Shown in pieces: positions 45,830 to 55,387 of a stretch of 64,000 bases of DNA. Position numbers and translations under genes: made by a program. Numbering within the stretch: position 1 is the stretch's first letter; every line of letters starts with the position of its first letter. The stretch is taken from contig NC_013851.1 of NCBI RefSeq assembly GCF_000025485.1, forward strand, positions 2,461,501-2,525,500, read 5' to 3'. The stretch is from Allochromatium vinosum DSM 180 (GTDB lineage Bacteria > Pseudomonadota > Gammaproteobacteria > Chromatiales > Chromatiaceae). Under the pieces are notes generated by a model that saw nothing but the letters and a program-made list of their open reading frames with translations, searched no databases and had not been told where the DNA came from.

Positions 45830-46576
45830 ATGCTGCCACCGATCGACATCAGCCATATCGTGCAGCGTCTCGACGAACTCGGCGAGGAACTCCAGCGCAT
45901 CAGCGACGAATCGCCCGAACCCGTCGAACCGACGCCACGGGCGTTGCTTGCCGGACTCGAACGCCTGCTCGACGTCCTGCACGCGGCCGACGGGGGATCA
46001 TGCACCGACTTCGCGCGCCAGATCCAGCAGGCGACCGGCTCGGACCCCGAGTTCATCCTGGAGCACGGACTGCGCCTGATCGTCCAGCTCACCGAACTGG
46101 CCCAGCGGCTCAACCTGCCGACTCAGGCCCAGGCGCTGGAACGGCTCGCCCTGCCGCTCAGTGTCTGGATGCTGCGTCGTGGCTGCGAGCTGCCGCATCC
46201 CGAACCCGTGGTCAACGCACTCGCCCGGCTCGCCAACGGTCTGCGCCAGCCCGAGGACTTGCTCGAACTCCATGGGCTGATGAACGAAATCATGGATGCC
46301 ATCGGCATCGAACGCGCCCTGGAGCTGGAGAGCGACAATCCGGCCCGCCCCTGGCGTGTGCTCCTGATCAACCGTGCCATCGTCGCCACCCGCACCCGCC
46401 GGCCGGCCTTGATGGAAGCGGCCTTCCAGACCATCGTCGAGCACCTGCCCGAGGAGGCGCCCGACTTCTTTCGCGAGGGCATGGGTCAGATGGAGACGCT
46501 CGACTATCCCCCCCAGGCGCGCGAGGTCATGCAGCGCTATTTCGAGATCTGGTGCTCGGCACAGCGTCTACACTAA
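45830..46576 (+). CDS. Conserved protein of unknown function, helical
   Basis: A 248-residue soluble protein I do not recognise. It is almost entirely predicted helix and rich in Leu, Glu and Arg, with no signal peptide or membrane segment. Repeating helical segments (QAQALERLALPLSVWMLRRG, NALARLANGLRQPEDLLELH, PARPWRVLLINRAIVATRTR) suggest an alpha-solenoid scaffold. The open frame continues far upstream opposite the PHP gene, but coding sense starts around an ATG at 45830 (another ATG in frame at 45767). It heads a co-directional run of four genes with HDOD and GGDEF-EAL proteins, so a signalling-related role is inferred only from position. Confidence 0.7.
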   Translation: MLPPIDISHIVQRLDELGEELQRISDESPEPVEPTPRALLAGLERLLDVLHAADGGSCTDFARQIQQATGSDPEFILEHGLRLIVQLTELAQRLNLPTQAQALERLALPLSVWMLRRGCELPHPEPVVNALARLANGLRQPEDLLELHGLMNEIMDAIGIERALELESDNPARPWRVLLINRAIVATRTRRPALMEAAFQTIVEHLPEEAPDFFREGMGQMETLDYPPQAREVMQRYFEIWCSAQRLH

Positions 46577-46626
46577 ATCGCATGATGTAGAATGCGCCAA
46601 TCGACGACGACAGCGGACAGCCTCTC

Positions 46627-46935
46627 ATGCGCCTCGCGGAGATCCAACCCGGAATGCGGCTCGCCAAGGACGTTCACGATCCTCATGGTCAGATCCTGAT
46701 CCGTGCCGGCGTCGTCCTGGGCGAGCGCCAGATCCGGGCACTGAGGTCGTGGGGCGTGGTCGAGGTCGGCATCGCGCCGGACGAGAGCGCGACGGATCCA
46801 GGGGGCCGCGATCCCAAGGCCATCGCCGAGATCCGCCATTCGATCGACATGCAATTCGGCCTGAGCAATCGCGATCATCCGGTGATCCAGGCTCTGCACA
46901 CGCTATGCCTGGATCGGGCGCTCGACAGGCTCTAA
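46627..46935 (+). CDS. Small unknown protein resembling the N-terminal module of HD-GYP proteins
   Basis: A 102-residue protein, MRLAEIQPGMRLAKDVHDPH then GQILIRAGVVLGERQIRALRSWGVVEVGI. This L-x-P-G-M-x-L-A-x-D-V ... G-x-x-L ... L-x-x-x-G-V-x-x-V pattern appears as a stand-alone protein or as the start of some HD-GYP/HDOD proteins; function unknown. The C-terminal third is helical (DPKAIAEIRHSIDMQFGLSN). It is 50 bases after the preceding gene and 11 bases before the HDOD gene, so it is likely a partner of that HDOD protein. Confidence 0.72.
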   Translation: MRLAEIQPGMRLAKDVHDPHGQILIRAGVVLGERQIRALRSWGVVEVGIAPDESATDPGGRDPKAIAEIRHSIDMQFGLSNRDHPVIQALHTLCLDRALDRL

Positions 46936-46946
46936 GGGGGCCGGAC

Positions 46947-47789
46947 GTGGACACTGACCGCCTCATCGAGCGACTCGGCGAGCTGCCCTCCCTCCCGGCT
47001 GTCTATCATCGCGTGCGCGAGGCCATCGAGACCCCGGACGGCTCGCTGGAAACAGTGGCCCGCCTCATCGAGTCCGACCCGTCCATGAGTACGTGCGTGC
47101 TGCGTGTCGCCAACAGCCCGTTCTATGGACTGGCGACCAGGGTCGACAACATCCTCCGGGCGCTGACGCTCATCGGCGCGACCGCGACCCACAATCTGGT
47201 GCTGGCCACAGCTCTGCTGACGGTATTCCGTGATCTGCCGCTCGGCGCCGTCTCCATGCGTTCGTTCTGGGAGCATGGCCTCGCCTGCGCCGCAGCGGCC
47301 CGTCTGATTGCCTGCCAGGGAGGCCGGGCCAATCCGGAAGACGCCTATCTGGCCGGACTGCTGCACGACATCGGGCGTCTGCCGCTCTACATCCTCGAAC
47401 CCCTCGACATGGGCGCCGCCCTGCAGGCGCATCGAGAACGCCAGGGCCATCTACACGACCTGGAGCAGCAATACCTGGGTATCGACCACACCGAACTCGG
47501 CGCCATCCTGCTCGCACACTGGCAGCTGCCAGAGGTCTTCTGTTCGGCCGTCTCCAATCACCATGCCCCCTGGCGCGCGTCGAGCTCCAGTCCCGAGACC
47601 GCTGTCGTGCATGTCGCCGACCTGATCGCCAACAGCCTCAGACTCGGCACCAGCGGCACACGCTGGGTTCCGGTGCTCGACGATGGAGCCTGGCGCCTGA
47701 CGGGACTCGACATCGCACAGCTGCCCGCCATACTCGAAACGACCGTCACGGCCACGCGTGATCTCGCCTCGGCCTTCATGGAGCCCTGA
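46947..47789 (+). CDS. HDOD domain signalling protein
   Basis: A 280-residue HDOD protein. It starts at a GTG (46947) preceded by AAGGGGG, since the domain begins at once with LPSLPAVYHRVREAIETPDGSLETVARLIESDPSMS. Unlike many HDOD proteins it keeps an intact HD pair (AGLLHDIGRLPLY) and a downstream HH (VSNHHAPW), so weak phosphohydrolase activity cannot be excluded. No other domain is present. The next gene's ATG follows its TGA directly, giving strong coupling to a GGDEF-EAL protein. Confidence 0.88.
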   Translation: MDTDRLIERLGELPSLPAVYHRVREAIETPDGSLETVARLIESDPSMSTCVLRVANSPFYGLATRVDNILRALTLIGATATHNLVLATALLTVFRDLPLGAVSMRSFWEHGLACAAAARLIACQGGRANPEDAYLAGLLHDIGRLPLYILEPLDMGAALQAHRERQGHLHDLEQQYLGIDHTELGAILLAHWQLPEVFCSAVSNHHAPWRASSSSPETAVVHVADLIANSLRLGTSGTRWVPVLDDGAWRLTGLDIAQLPAILETTVTATRDLASAFMEP

Positions 47790-49697
47790 ATGAAGCCGGC
47801 TCCCCCCCCCAGGTCCCTATCTCCGGCCGAGTCAGTCGACGAACTCCCGTCAGGCACCTTGCCGAGACTCCATCCACTGACACTCAACGTCCTGCGCGAA
47901 GTCATCGCGCGTCTGCACAGCTGTCGCTCGCTCTCCGAATTGCTCGCCGGCATCGAGCGCGGTGCGCGGCTGCTCCTGCCGACGACTCAGATGGCCGTTC
48001 TGCTGCGCCAGCCGGACGCCTGTCTCGAGATCGTCCATTGCGCGCCGCACACGGCGACGGACAGTCTGGGTGCCCTCGTCGACGACCTCATCGATCGCGG
48101 CCATTTCGGTCAGGCGCTCAAGCAGGGGTTCGTCTGGGCGAGCGCCGGCCCCGATCGAACCTGCCTGTTGTCGCGGATCTCGACCGCCAGTCGCATCCAT
48201 GGCCTGGTGCTCTGGGTCGACCCGGCACTCTCGCCTCCTTGGCACCAGACCCTGGGCGCCCTGACGGATCTGATCGGACTGGGTCTCGAACGGCTGAACG
48301 ACGATGCCGAGGCCGTCCTGCTCCCGCGACCGGCGACCAGCGCCAGATCGCGTCCGGCCCTCGATATCGCCATTCCAGTCGATCGGCTCACTGGATTGGC
48401 CCATCGGACCCACTTCATGCGATTCCTCCAGCGAGCGATCCTCGACAGTGCCCCGCAGCTGTCGGTGGCCACACTGCTGCTCGACGTCGATGGCTTTCAT
48501 CGCGTCAACCGCGAATTGAGCTACGAGACCGGCGATCAGATACTGTGCGAGCTGGCCGCCCGGCTCAATGGTGCACTACAGTCCCAATCGGCGTGTGACA
48601 GCCTGGGCGTCGCCGAGCGCGACATCTGCTTCGCCCGCACCGGCGCCGACGAATTCGGGATCGCGCTGGCGCGGGTGCACCACCCCCAGCGGCTGGTTGA
48701 GCTCGCCGCCCAGCTGCACAGCCACATCGCGGCGGGTTTCCAGCAGCAGGGTTCGCGACTCCATCTGTCGGTCAGCATCGGCATCGCCGTCGCGAGCGGA
48801 CTCGCCGAGAGCACCAGCGCCCAGGATCTGATGCGCAATGCCGACGCGGCGCTCAAACGCGCCAAGCAGGCTGGACGCAACCGGCACGTACTCTACGAGC
48901 CCAGTTGGGAGTCCTCAGGAACACACCATCTGCGCACCGAGTCGCTACTCCAGGAGGCGCTGCGTCAGGATACGTTCAACCTGCATTTCCAGCCTCAGTT
49001 CGAGCTGGCGACCGGGCGTCTGGCCGGCGCCGAGGTACTGCTGCGGCTCACGCTCGGTGATGGCACGCCGCTCTCGCCGGCGAGCTTCATCCCGGTCGCC
49101 GAGAGCACGGGGCAGATCATCGAGATCGGCGAATGGGTGCTGCGCCGCGCTTGCCGACAACTCCGGGCCTGGGATGCACTGGGATTGGCGCGGATTCCGC
49201 TCGCCATCAATGTCTCGGCGATCGAATTGAGCCAGCCCGACCTGAGCATACGTCTCCAGTCGATCCTGGAGCAGGAGGGCATCGGGATGGAGCGCCTGCA
49301 TCTGGAGATCACCGAAACGGCCATCGCCCACAACGAGGGCCAGACCATCGCCAACCTCAAGACACTGCGCGCGGCAGGATTCGAGATCTGGATCGACGAC
49401 TTCGGCACCGGCTATTCGTCGCTGAAGTCGATCAAGAATTACCCGGCGAGCGGAATCAAGCTGGATCGCGAATTCGTGAAGGATCTGAGCGAGGATCATG
49501 GCGCACGCGTGGTCGCCGCCGCGATTCTCGATCTGGCGTGGAATCTGGGCTATCCGGTCGTCGCCGAGGGGATCGAAGACGCCGCGCAGTGTGCGCTGCT
49601 GCGCGGGCAGGGTTGCGACATCGGTCAGGGATTCCATCTCGGGCACCCGGTCGATGCCCTGGAGTTCCAGCGGCTCTATCTGTCCGAGGCGACGTAA
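47790..49697 (+). CDS. GGDEF-EAL protein with GAF-like N-terminus
   Basis: A 635-residue cytosolic c-di-GMP protein. A GAF-like sensory region covers about 35-180, a GGDEF domain about 200-370 and an EAL domain about 385-630. The cyclase signature is GADEF instead of GGDEF with no RxxD site, so cyclase activity is doubtful. In the EAL domain the signature is EVL but the downstream catalytic set looks intact (LEITETA, IDDFGTGYSSL, KLDREFV, VAEGIED), so it may be a phosphodiesterase, with the GGDEF part as GTP sensor. It begins at the base after the HDOD stop codon. Confidence 0.9.
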   Translation: MKPAPPPRSLSPAESVDELPSGTLPRLHPLTLNVLREVIARLHSCRSLSELLAGIERGARLLLPTTQMAVLLRQPDACLEIVHCAPHTATDSLGALVDDLIDRGHFGQALKQGFVWASAGPDRTCLLSRISTASRIHGLVLWVDPALSPPWHQTLGALTDLIGLGLERLNDDAEAVLLPRPATSARSRPALDIAIPVDRLTGLAHRTHFMRFLQRAILDSAPQLSVATLLLDVDGFHRVNRELSYETGDQILCELAARLNGALQSQSACDSLGVAERDICFARTGADEFGIALARVHHPQRLVELAAQLHSHIAAGFQQQGSRLHLSVSIGIAVASGLAESTSAQDLMRNADAALKRAKQAGRNRHVLYEPSWESSGTHHLRTESLLQEALRQDTFNLHFQPQFELATGRLAGAEVLLRLTLGDGTPLSPASFIPVAESTGQIIEIGEWVLRRACRQLRAWDALGLARIPLAINVSAIELSQPDLSIRLQSILEQEGIGMERLHLEITETAIAHNEGQTIANLKTLRAAGFEIWIDDFGTGYSSLKSIKNYPASGIKLDREFVKDLSEDHGARVVAAAILDLAWNLGYPVVAEGIEDAAQCALLRGQGCDIGQGFHLGHPVDALEFQRLYLSEAT

Positions 49698-49922
49698 CCC
49701 GGCGCACGGAGCGCGATGAGCCGGCGCGTAAGGATTGTCCGCGAGCCGGGGTGACGCCCGACTCAAGCCCGATGCCGTCAATGACCTCGCCATGTCGAAC
49801 GGCTGGCGCTGGTGGTGCTCCACACCCAGATCCATCAAGGACGGCCGGGCTTGATCCTGGCAGACTCATGGCCGATCCTAACTTCAGCATCACACGACTG
49901 CACACACGAGAGGACGAGACAC

Positions 49923-50510
49923 ATGCATGCCACCGCACGCCCGATCCTGATCGCCACCGGCCTGAGCCTGCTGACGAGCCTGACGCTGGCCCACGCCTCA
50001 GCCGATGACCCCATGACCGAGGAAGCCAAGGAGCTCATCCAGGAATTCGCCGGACAGTTGCAGTCCGAACTCAAGGCGGCGATCCAGACCGGCGGCCCCG
50101 TCCAGGCGATCTCCGTCTGCAAGGATCGCGCACCGGCCATCGCCGCCGAGCTGTCCGAATCCAGCGGCTGGGAGGTGGGACGTGTCAGTCTCAAGATGCG
50201 TAACACGACACTCGGGACACCGGACGCCTGGGAGACCCGGGTGCTCGAATCCTTCGAGACCCGTCTGGCCAATGGCCAGCCCGTCGATACCCTGAGCCAG
50301 GCCGAGGTGGTCGAGGACGATCAGGGACGGGCGTTCCGTTTCATGAAAGCGATCCCAACGCAGGAGGTCTGTCTGGCCTGTCATGGCAAGACCATTGCCG
50401 AGCCGGTCGCTCAGGCGCTCGACGCGCACTATCCGAACGACCGCGCGCGCGGCTTCGAGGTCGGCGACATTCGCGGCGCTTTCACGCTGTCCAAACCACT
50501 GACCGAGTGA
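49923..50510 (+). CDS. Periplasmic haem protein, DUF3365 (Tll0287-like) domain
   Basis: A 195-residue secreted protein with a signal peptide (about 1-26, ending AHA). The Tll0287-like/DUF3365 domain contains IQTGGPVQAISVCKDRAPAIAAELS and RVSLKMRNTTLGTPDAWE, and one c-type haem motif CLACH in TQEVCLACHGKT. This PAS-like haem sensor fold is found alone in phototrophs and sulfur bacteria or as the sensor part of kinases; a redox or NO/oxygen-sensing or electron transfer role is possible. Haem attachment would need the Ccm system. The 225 bp upstream hold no gene. Confidence 0.85.
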   Translation: MHATARPILIATGLSLLTSLTLAHASADDPMTEEAKELIQEFAGQLQSELKAAIQTGGPVQAISVCKDRAPAIAAELSESSGWEVGRVSLKMRNTTLGTPDAWETRVLESFETRLANGQPVDTLSQAEVVEDDQGRAFRFMKAIPTQEVCLACHGKTIAEPVAQALDAHYPNDRARGFEVGDIRGAFTLSKPLTE

Positions 50511-50594
50511 ACCAGTGCCTGGTATCGATCCAGCGGCGCGGTCGTCACTGACGAACGGCGATCGGGCCGCCTGATTCATCGAGGGGTAGAGATC

Positions 50595-51200
50595 ATGTCA
50601 GGGGCGCGATTCGACATCCTGTTCGACGGCACGCTCAAGCCGGACGTTGATCCGGGTCTGGCGCGCGAACGTCTGGGCGCGGCCTTCAAGCTGGACGCGG
50701 CCGGCGTCGAGCGTCTCTTCACCGGCAAGCCGGTCGCCGTCAAGCGCGACGCGGACCTGACCACCGCCGCCCGCTACAAGCGCGTCTTCGAGGAGGCCGG
50801 CGCCATCGTCACCCTGCGTGCGATCGAAGCGGCCGAGCCGACCGAGGCCCCTCCGTCTCCCGTTGCCGTGCCAACGGATCGCACGCCGGCAGCGGCGGCC
50901 CCTCAGTCCGTCGTCACGCGCGCGGCCTCCGAACCAAAGGCCGACGCCAAGACAGACGGGGTGTCCGCAAACCTCACCGCCGAGGGCGGCTTCGAGTTCC
51001 TCGAAGAGCCGCCCAAGGTTAAGATGCCCGACCTCGATCTCAGTCATCTGAGCCTGGTCGGCGGCTCGAACTGGAGTCTGGCCGACTGCGAGCAGACACC
51101 CGAGCCGGTGCACATTCCCGACATCAGCCATCTGCGTCTCGACGAGATCGAGCCGCCCCCGGACGACAACGACCCGACTGGACAAAATCCCGCCCCATGA
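50595..51200 (+). CDS. Unknown protein with conserved N-terminal ~75-residue module
   Basis: A 201-residue protein of unknown function. The first 75 residues (FDILFDGTLKPDVDPGLARE ... AAFKLDAAGVERLFTGKPVAVKRDADLTTAARYKRVFEEAGAIVTL) form a compact module seen in other proteobacterial membrane or signalling proteins, where it precedes variable regions. The rest is Pro/Ala-rich and probably unstructured, ending in short repeated motifs L-x-L-S-H-L and I-x-H-L-R-L (residues about 150-195). It overlaps the FAD oxidoreductase start by four bases. Confidence 0.7.
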   Translation: MSGARFDILFDGTLKPDVDPGLARERLGAAFKLDAAGVERLFTGKPVAVKRDADLTTAARYKRVFEEAGAIVTLRAIEAAEPTEAPPSPVAVPTDRTPAAAAPQSVVTRAASEPKADAKTDGVSANLTAEGGFEFLEEPPKVKMPDLDLSHLSLVGGSNWSLADCEQTPEPVHIPDISHLRLDEIEPPPDDNDPTGQNPAP

Positions 51201-52399
51201 GCACAGACTTCGACCACATCGTCATCGGCGCCGGCATCAGCGGACTGGGCGCCGCGCACTTCTCCGCCCGGCGCGGCCTGAGTACGCTGGTGCTCGAAGC
51301 CAGCGACCGCGTCGGCGGCTGCATCAACAGCCAGGTATTCCCCGCACTCGGCGGTTTCTGGACCGAAGCCGGCGGACACACGTGTTTCAACAGCTATGGC
51401 CACATGCTGTCCATCCTCGACGATCTGGGTCTGACCAGTCAGGTCCATCCCAAGGTCAAGGTCGGCTACAAGCTTTGGAAGGCGGGCAAGCGCCGCTCCA
51501 TCCTCTCGGCCCTGCATCTGTTCGAGGGTGCGCGCTCGATTCCCAAGCTGTTCAAGGAACCCAAGGACGGGCGTAGCGTGCGCGACTACTATGGCGCCGT
51601 GCTCGGCCGGCGCAATTATCGGGATCTGCTCCAGCACGCCTTCCAGGCCGTCATCTGCCAGCCGGCCGACGACTACCCGGCCGAGGCGCTGTTCCGACGC
51701 AAACCACGCCGCAAGGAGGTCATCAAAGCCTTTACCTTCGCCGAGGGCATCGCGACCATCCCGAACGCCATCGCCGCCCAGAACACGCTCGACGTGCGCA
51801 CAGGTCAGCGGATCGAGCAGGTCGAATCCGAGGGCGAAGGGTTCCGTGTCCGGCTCCAGGACGGCACCGCGATCCGTGCCGCTCACCTGACCCTGGCCGT
51901 GCCGCCCGACGTCGCCGCCAAGCTGCTCCCGGCCGGTTTCGAGGACGCACGCGCACTGGTCGCCGGCATCGGCATGGCCGAGATCGAGACACTGGTGCTG
52001 GTCTTGCGCCAGGACGATCTGGAACTGCCGCCGATCGCCGGCCTGATCGCCGTCGAGGATGCCTTCTATTCGGCCGTCTCGCGCGACTTCCTGCCCGACG
52101 CGCAGTATCGCGGCTTTGCCTTCCATTTCCGCCCCGGCGTGCTCGACGCCGACGCTCAGGTCCGCCGCGCCTGCGAGTCACTGAGCATCGCGCCGGAACG
52201 AATCGCCGCCCAAGCGCGCGTCCACAACCGTCTGCCCGCGCTCCGCAAGGGCCATTTCGCGCTCGTCGAGCGCCTCGACGCCGCCCTCGCCGGCAAACGG
52301 CTGGCCCTGACCGGCAACTGGTTCCTCGGCGTCTCGATGGAAGACGCCCTGACGCGCAGTCACAGCGAGCACGTCCGACTATTCGGCGACCGCGCCTGA
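51197..52399 (+). CDS. FAD-dependent amine-oxidase / protoporphyrinogen-oxidase-like enzyme
   Basis: A 400-residue flavoprotein. The N-terminal Rossmann motif is [19 protein letters not shown] followed by [12 protein letters not shown]; near the end, [20 protein letters not shown] closes the FAD fold. It belongs to the NAD(P)-binding/amine oxidase superfamily closest in feel to HemY-type protoporphyrinogen oxidases, but substrate residues cannot be judged. No signal peptide. Translation is coupled to the unknown protein upstream (ATGA overlap). Confidence 0.82.
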   Translation: MSTDFDHIVIGAGISGLGAAHFSARRGLSTLVLEASDRVGGCINSQVFPALGGFWTEAGGHTCFNSYGHMLSILDDLGLTSQVHPKVKVGYKLWKAGKRRSILSALHLFEGARSIPKLFKEPKDGRSVRDYYGAVLGRRNYRDLLQHAFQAVICQPADDYPAEALFRRKPRRKEVIKAFTFAEGIATIPNAIAAQNTLDVRTGQRIEQVESEGEGFRVRLQDGTAIRAAHLTLAVPPDVAAKLLPAGFEDARALVAGIGMAEIETLVLVLRQDDLELPPIAGLIAVEDAFYSAVSRDFLPDAQYRGFAFHFRPGVLDADAQVRRACESLSIAPERIAAQARVHNRLPALRKGHFALVERLDAALAGKRLALTGNWFLGVSMEDALTRSHSEHVRLFGDRA

Positions 52400-52428
52400 A
52401 GACAGCCCACACACATGGAGAACACATC

Positions 52429-52923
52429 ATGCGACACGCACTGATCCTGCCGCTACTGATCGGCGCCCTGTCCGGTAACGCACTCGCCGAAGAGATCGGC
52501 AGCGTCTCGACCAAATTCAAATGGATGGGTCCGAACGACAAGATCGTCGTCGAGGTCTTTCAGGACGAGGATATCCCCGGCGTGGTCTGCTATCTGAGTC
52601 GGGCCAAGACCGGCGGTGTCTCGGGGGCCGTCGGTGTTGCCGAGGACACCTCCGATGCTGCGATCGAATGCACCCAGATCGGTCCCATCGCCCTGCCCGA
52701 CGACGTGCGCTCCGGCAAGCGTAATGGCGAGCAGGTGTTCAAGAAGCGTACCTCGCTCCTGTTCAAGAGCCTGCAGGTGGTGCGCTTCTACGACGGACCG
52801 CGCAATGCCCTGGTCTACCTGACCTACAGCGACCGCATCATCGAGGGTTCGCCCAAGAATAGCGTCTCGGCGGTGGCCATCCAGCCGTGGAAGACAGACC
52901 CCGTTCAGCCGGCGGTGAAGTAG
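52429..52923 (+). CDS. creA: CreA family periplasmic protein
   Basis: A 164-residue secreted protein with a signal peptide (about 1-20, ending ALA). The CreA family pattern is evident: [41 protein letters not shown] then [19 protein letters not shown] and [18 protein letters not shown]. Function is unknown; the E. coli gene lies near creBCD. It starts 29 bases after the flavoprotein gene. Two cysteines (about 45 and 84) may form a disulfide. Confidence 0.92.
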   Translation: MRHALILPLLIGALSGNALAEEIGSVSTKFKWMGPNDKIVVEVFQDEDIPGVVCYLSRAKTGGVSGAVGVAEDTSDAAIECTQIGPIALPDDVRSGKRNGEQVFKKRTSLLFKSLQVVRFYDGPRNALVYLTYSDRIIEGSPKNSVSAVAIQPWKTDPVQPAVK

Positions 52924-53041
52924 CCGTTACTCGATTGCGAGCTCTAAAGAAATTATTCGAACCGTGCCACGCCACAGCCCCGGACAACCCGCGCGGCCAA
53001 GAAGGGGCGGCCGGTTCGAAAAGAATTTTAAAAGGCGGGTG

Positions 53042-53482
53042 TCAGAACAGATCGATCAGGAGGCGTTGGGCTTGGGCCACGGCCAGATCCTTGGAACCGG
53101 AGGCATCCGAGCCGCCGAACTCCAGAACCCGGAGTTCGACCGGAGCCACGCCACGGCCGAGCATGCCCAGCTCACGTGCCGCTTCCTTGGAGAGGTCGAT
53201 CGAGCGGCCATGCACATAGGGGCCGCGATCATTGATGGTGACTTCGACCGAGCGGCCGTTGACCTTGTTGGTCACCAGCACCCGGGTACCGAACTCCAGC
53301 GTGCGATGTGCCGCCGTCAGTTCGCCTTGATCGAAACGCTCGCCGCTGGCGGTGCGGCGGCCATTGAAGCGATCTCCGTAGTAGGAGGCCATACCCTCGG
53401 TGGTGAGGGCCTGAGCCTGAGTCATTGGCAAGAGCGCAAGTGCTAGAGCCAAGGGTGATAGCCAGTTGCGTCGATGGACCAA
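53042..53482 (-). CDS. rlpA: RlpA-like septal ring lytic transglycosylase
   Basis: A 146-residue secreted protein with a signal peptide (about 1-25) and a double-psi beta-barrel domain: GMASYYGDRFNGRRTASGERF, TAAHRTLEFGTRVLVTN, VTINDRGPYVHGRSIDLS. No lipobox and no SPOR domain, so it is the short form. It probably cleaves glycan strands lacking stem peptides. The 222 bp upstream contain nothing I recognise. Confidence 0.9.
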   Translation of the reverse strand: MVHRRNWLSPLALALALLPMTQAQALTTEGMASYYGDRFNGRRTASGERFDQGELTAAHRTLEFGTRVLVTNKVNGRSVEVTINDRGPYVHGRSIDLSKEAARELGMLGRGVAPVELRVLEFGGSDASGSKDLAVAQAQRLLIDLF

Positions 53483-53704
53483 AACGCTTCCTCCGCGTGT
53501 CGTTTGGTGTTTGGGCGCTGTGCAAGAACCCTTCGAATACTCGTTCGCGGCGAGATCCTAACCGCCAGGACACCACGGAGGCAAGTTTTAGTTTCACCAG
53601 ATCCGGCAAGGATTTAGCGCATCTATCTATCGTATCTTCTAATCACGGAACTCTTGTCAGGCCATCGCTGTCGCGGCTTCTGAGCCCAGCCCAGGGCTTC
53701 TGCA

Positions 53705-55378
53705 CTAGCGCTCACGGCCATCCAGGCGCGTCAAACGTACACTGGATTCCAACGCCGGATCGGGCGCGGTCGTTGCGAGCGGCAGGAATTCATAGGCCGC
53801 GATCCGCGCGCGCTGAACCGGCTGATCGAGCGCCTCGGCCACGGCCGGATCGCGGCCATAGACATCACGACGCACGCGAAGGTTGCCCTCGGCGTCGGCG
53901 CGTGCCGTCAGATAATAGAGCAGGACGGGCAAGGGCTCCGACAGGTTGACATAGCGCGTCTTGGCGCCCTCCAGGACGCTGTCGATACGCGCCCGATCCC
54001 AGCTCGACTCCTCCAGCAGCAATTCGGCGAATTTCATCGGGTTCTGGACCCGCACACAGCCATGACTGAGCGCGCGCGCCGAGCGCCCGAACAGCGCCTT
54101 GCTGGGCGTATCGTGCATATAGACGGCATGGCGGTTGGGGAACATGAACTTCACCCGCCCGAGCGCGTTGTCCGGCCCCGGCTGCTGGACCACGCGATAG
54201 CGTTTGTAATCGGTCGCATTGCCACCGCTGACGCGGCGCCCCGTGCGACGATCGATCAGGATGTATTTGTCCGAGACCTTAGTGAACGTCTTCTGGATCG
54301 AGACCGGCATGGTCCAGGTCGGGTTGAGCACCAGATGATCGAGCCGGTCGCGGAACATGGGTGTCTGCGAATCCTCCTTGCCGACGATGACGCGCGTGCT
54401 CCAGGCGATCTCGCGGCCGCGCACCAGATGGGCCATGTAGTCGGCGACATCGACGAAGACATAGTCGGGCGGCAGATCCTCGTAGAGCCAGCGCATGCGC
54501 TCCAGATTGATCCGGATGCGCTCGATCCTGGATTCGTCGACGGGGTCGTTGATCACCGCAAGCGTTTGGGGACCGACCGCACCGTCAGCACCGAGACCAT
54601 GACCACGCTGGAAGGCGCGCACTGCCTCGCTCAGGGCGGCATCGAAGGTCTCGGGCCGGTCGGGTGGCGTGCGCTCGCTATATCCAAGCAGACGCAGACG
54701 CTCGCGCAACTGGGCGACACGCTCGCCCCGGCTGCCGAGCGACAACACAGATCCGCCAGGCAGCGGCTCCAGCGCCTTGAGCTGACGCGCGCCGGCGTAA
54801 TGACTCAGCGCGCGTTTGAGATCCTGGTACCAGAAGGGCTTCTGGAAGCGTCCGTCGAGGAAGTCGGCCAGATCCCCGGCCTCCAGGGCGCCGTGCATGT
54901 CGGCGATCAGACGCTCGGCCGGCAACGGCGCGCGGTCGTTCCACTTTCGGTCGATGGCGACCGGATCGAGCTTGCCATAGCGGGTGTGATGGGCATAGCG
55001 CAGTAGCGCATCGCTCAGCTGGAGATCGGCGGCGAGACGGGCGGCACCCTGGAGTGCGTCGAGCGCACCCGGACGGCTCAGTGCACGCAGGCGGTCGACG
55101 TGGAAGTCCTCGGGGCGGAAGCCTTCGGTGTCGCTCTGCTCGGCGAGTTCGAGCAAGGCCTCGATCGGCGCCGGCTTGGACCAGGCCAGACTGTAGCCGC
55201 GCTGGACATAGAAATCGGCGAGCACGGCGGCCGAGAGCAGCGGTACGCCGTCGATGGCCAGCGTCCTGGACTCGCGGAACGCCTCCAGGGTCGAGGCGAG
55301 CAGTTCGCTCGCACGCCCGGTCGCGGGCGTCATGAGGGTCAGCCAGGACAGCAGAACCAGTGGAAGCGATGCCTTCAT
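53705..55378 (-). CDS. L,D-transpeptidase of the YcbB/LdtD type
   Basis: A 557-residue secreted enzyme. A signal peptide (about 1-23, ending GRA) is followed by a scaffold domain, a peptidoglycan-binding domain (LGSRGERVAQLRERLRLLGY ... AVRAFQRGHGLGADGAVGPQT) and a YkuD catalytic domain with the active-site cysteine in ARALSHGCVRVQNP. It makes 3-3 cross-links in peptidoglycan. It starts 9 bases after the spoVR frame, so it belongs to the prkA-yeaH-spoVR transcription unit. Confidence 0.92.
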   Translation of the reverse strand: MKASLPLVLLSWLTLMTPATGRASELLASTLEAFRESRTLAIDGVPLLSAAVLADFYVQRGYSLAWSKPAPIEALLELAEQSDTEGFRPEDFHVDRLRALSRPGALDALQGAARLAADLQLSDALLRYAHHTRYGKLDPVAIDRKWNDRAPLPAERLIADMHGALEAGDLADFLDGRFQKPFWYQDLKRALSHYAGARQLKALEPLPGGSVLSLGSRGERVAQLRERLRLLGYSERTPPDRPETFDAALSEAVRAFQRGHGLGADGAVGPQTLAVINDPVDESRIERIRINLERMRWLYEDLPPDYVFVDVADYMAHLVRGREIAWSTRVIVGKEDSQTPMFRDRLDHLVLNPTWTMPVSIQKTFTKVSDKYILIDRRTGRRVSGGNATDYKRYRVVQQPGPDNALGRVKFMFPNRHAVYMHDTPSKALFGRSARALSHGCVRVQNPMKFAELLLEESSWDRARIDSVLEGAKTRYVNLSEPLPVLLYYLTARADAEGNLRVRRDVYGRDPAVAEALDQPVQRARIAAYEFLPLATTAPDPALESSVRLTRLDGRER

Positions 55379-55387
55379 GTCGTCAAT

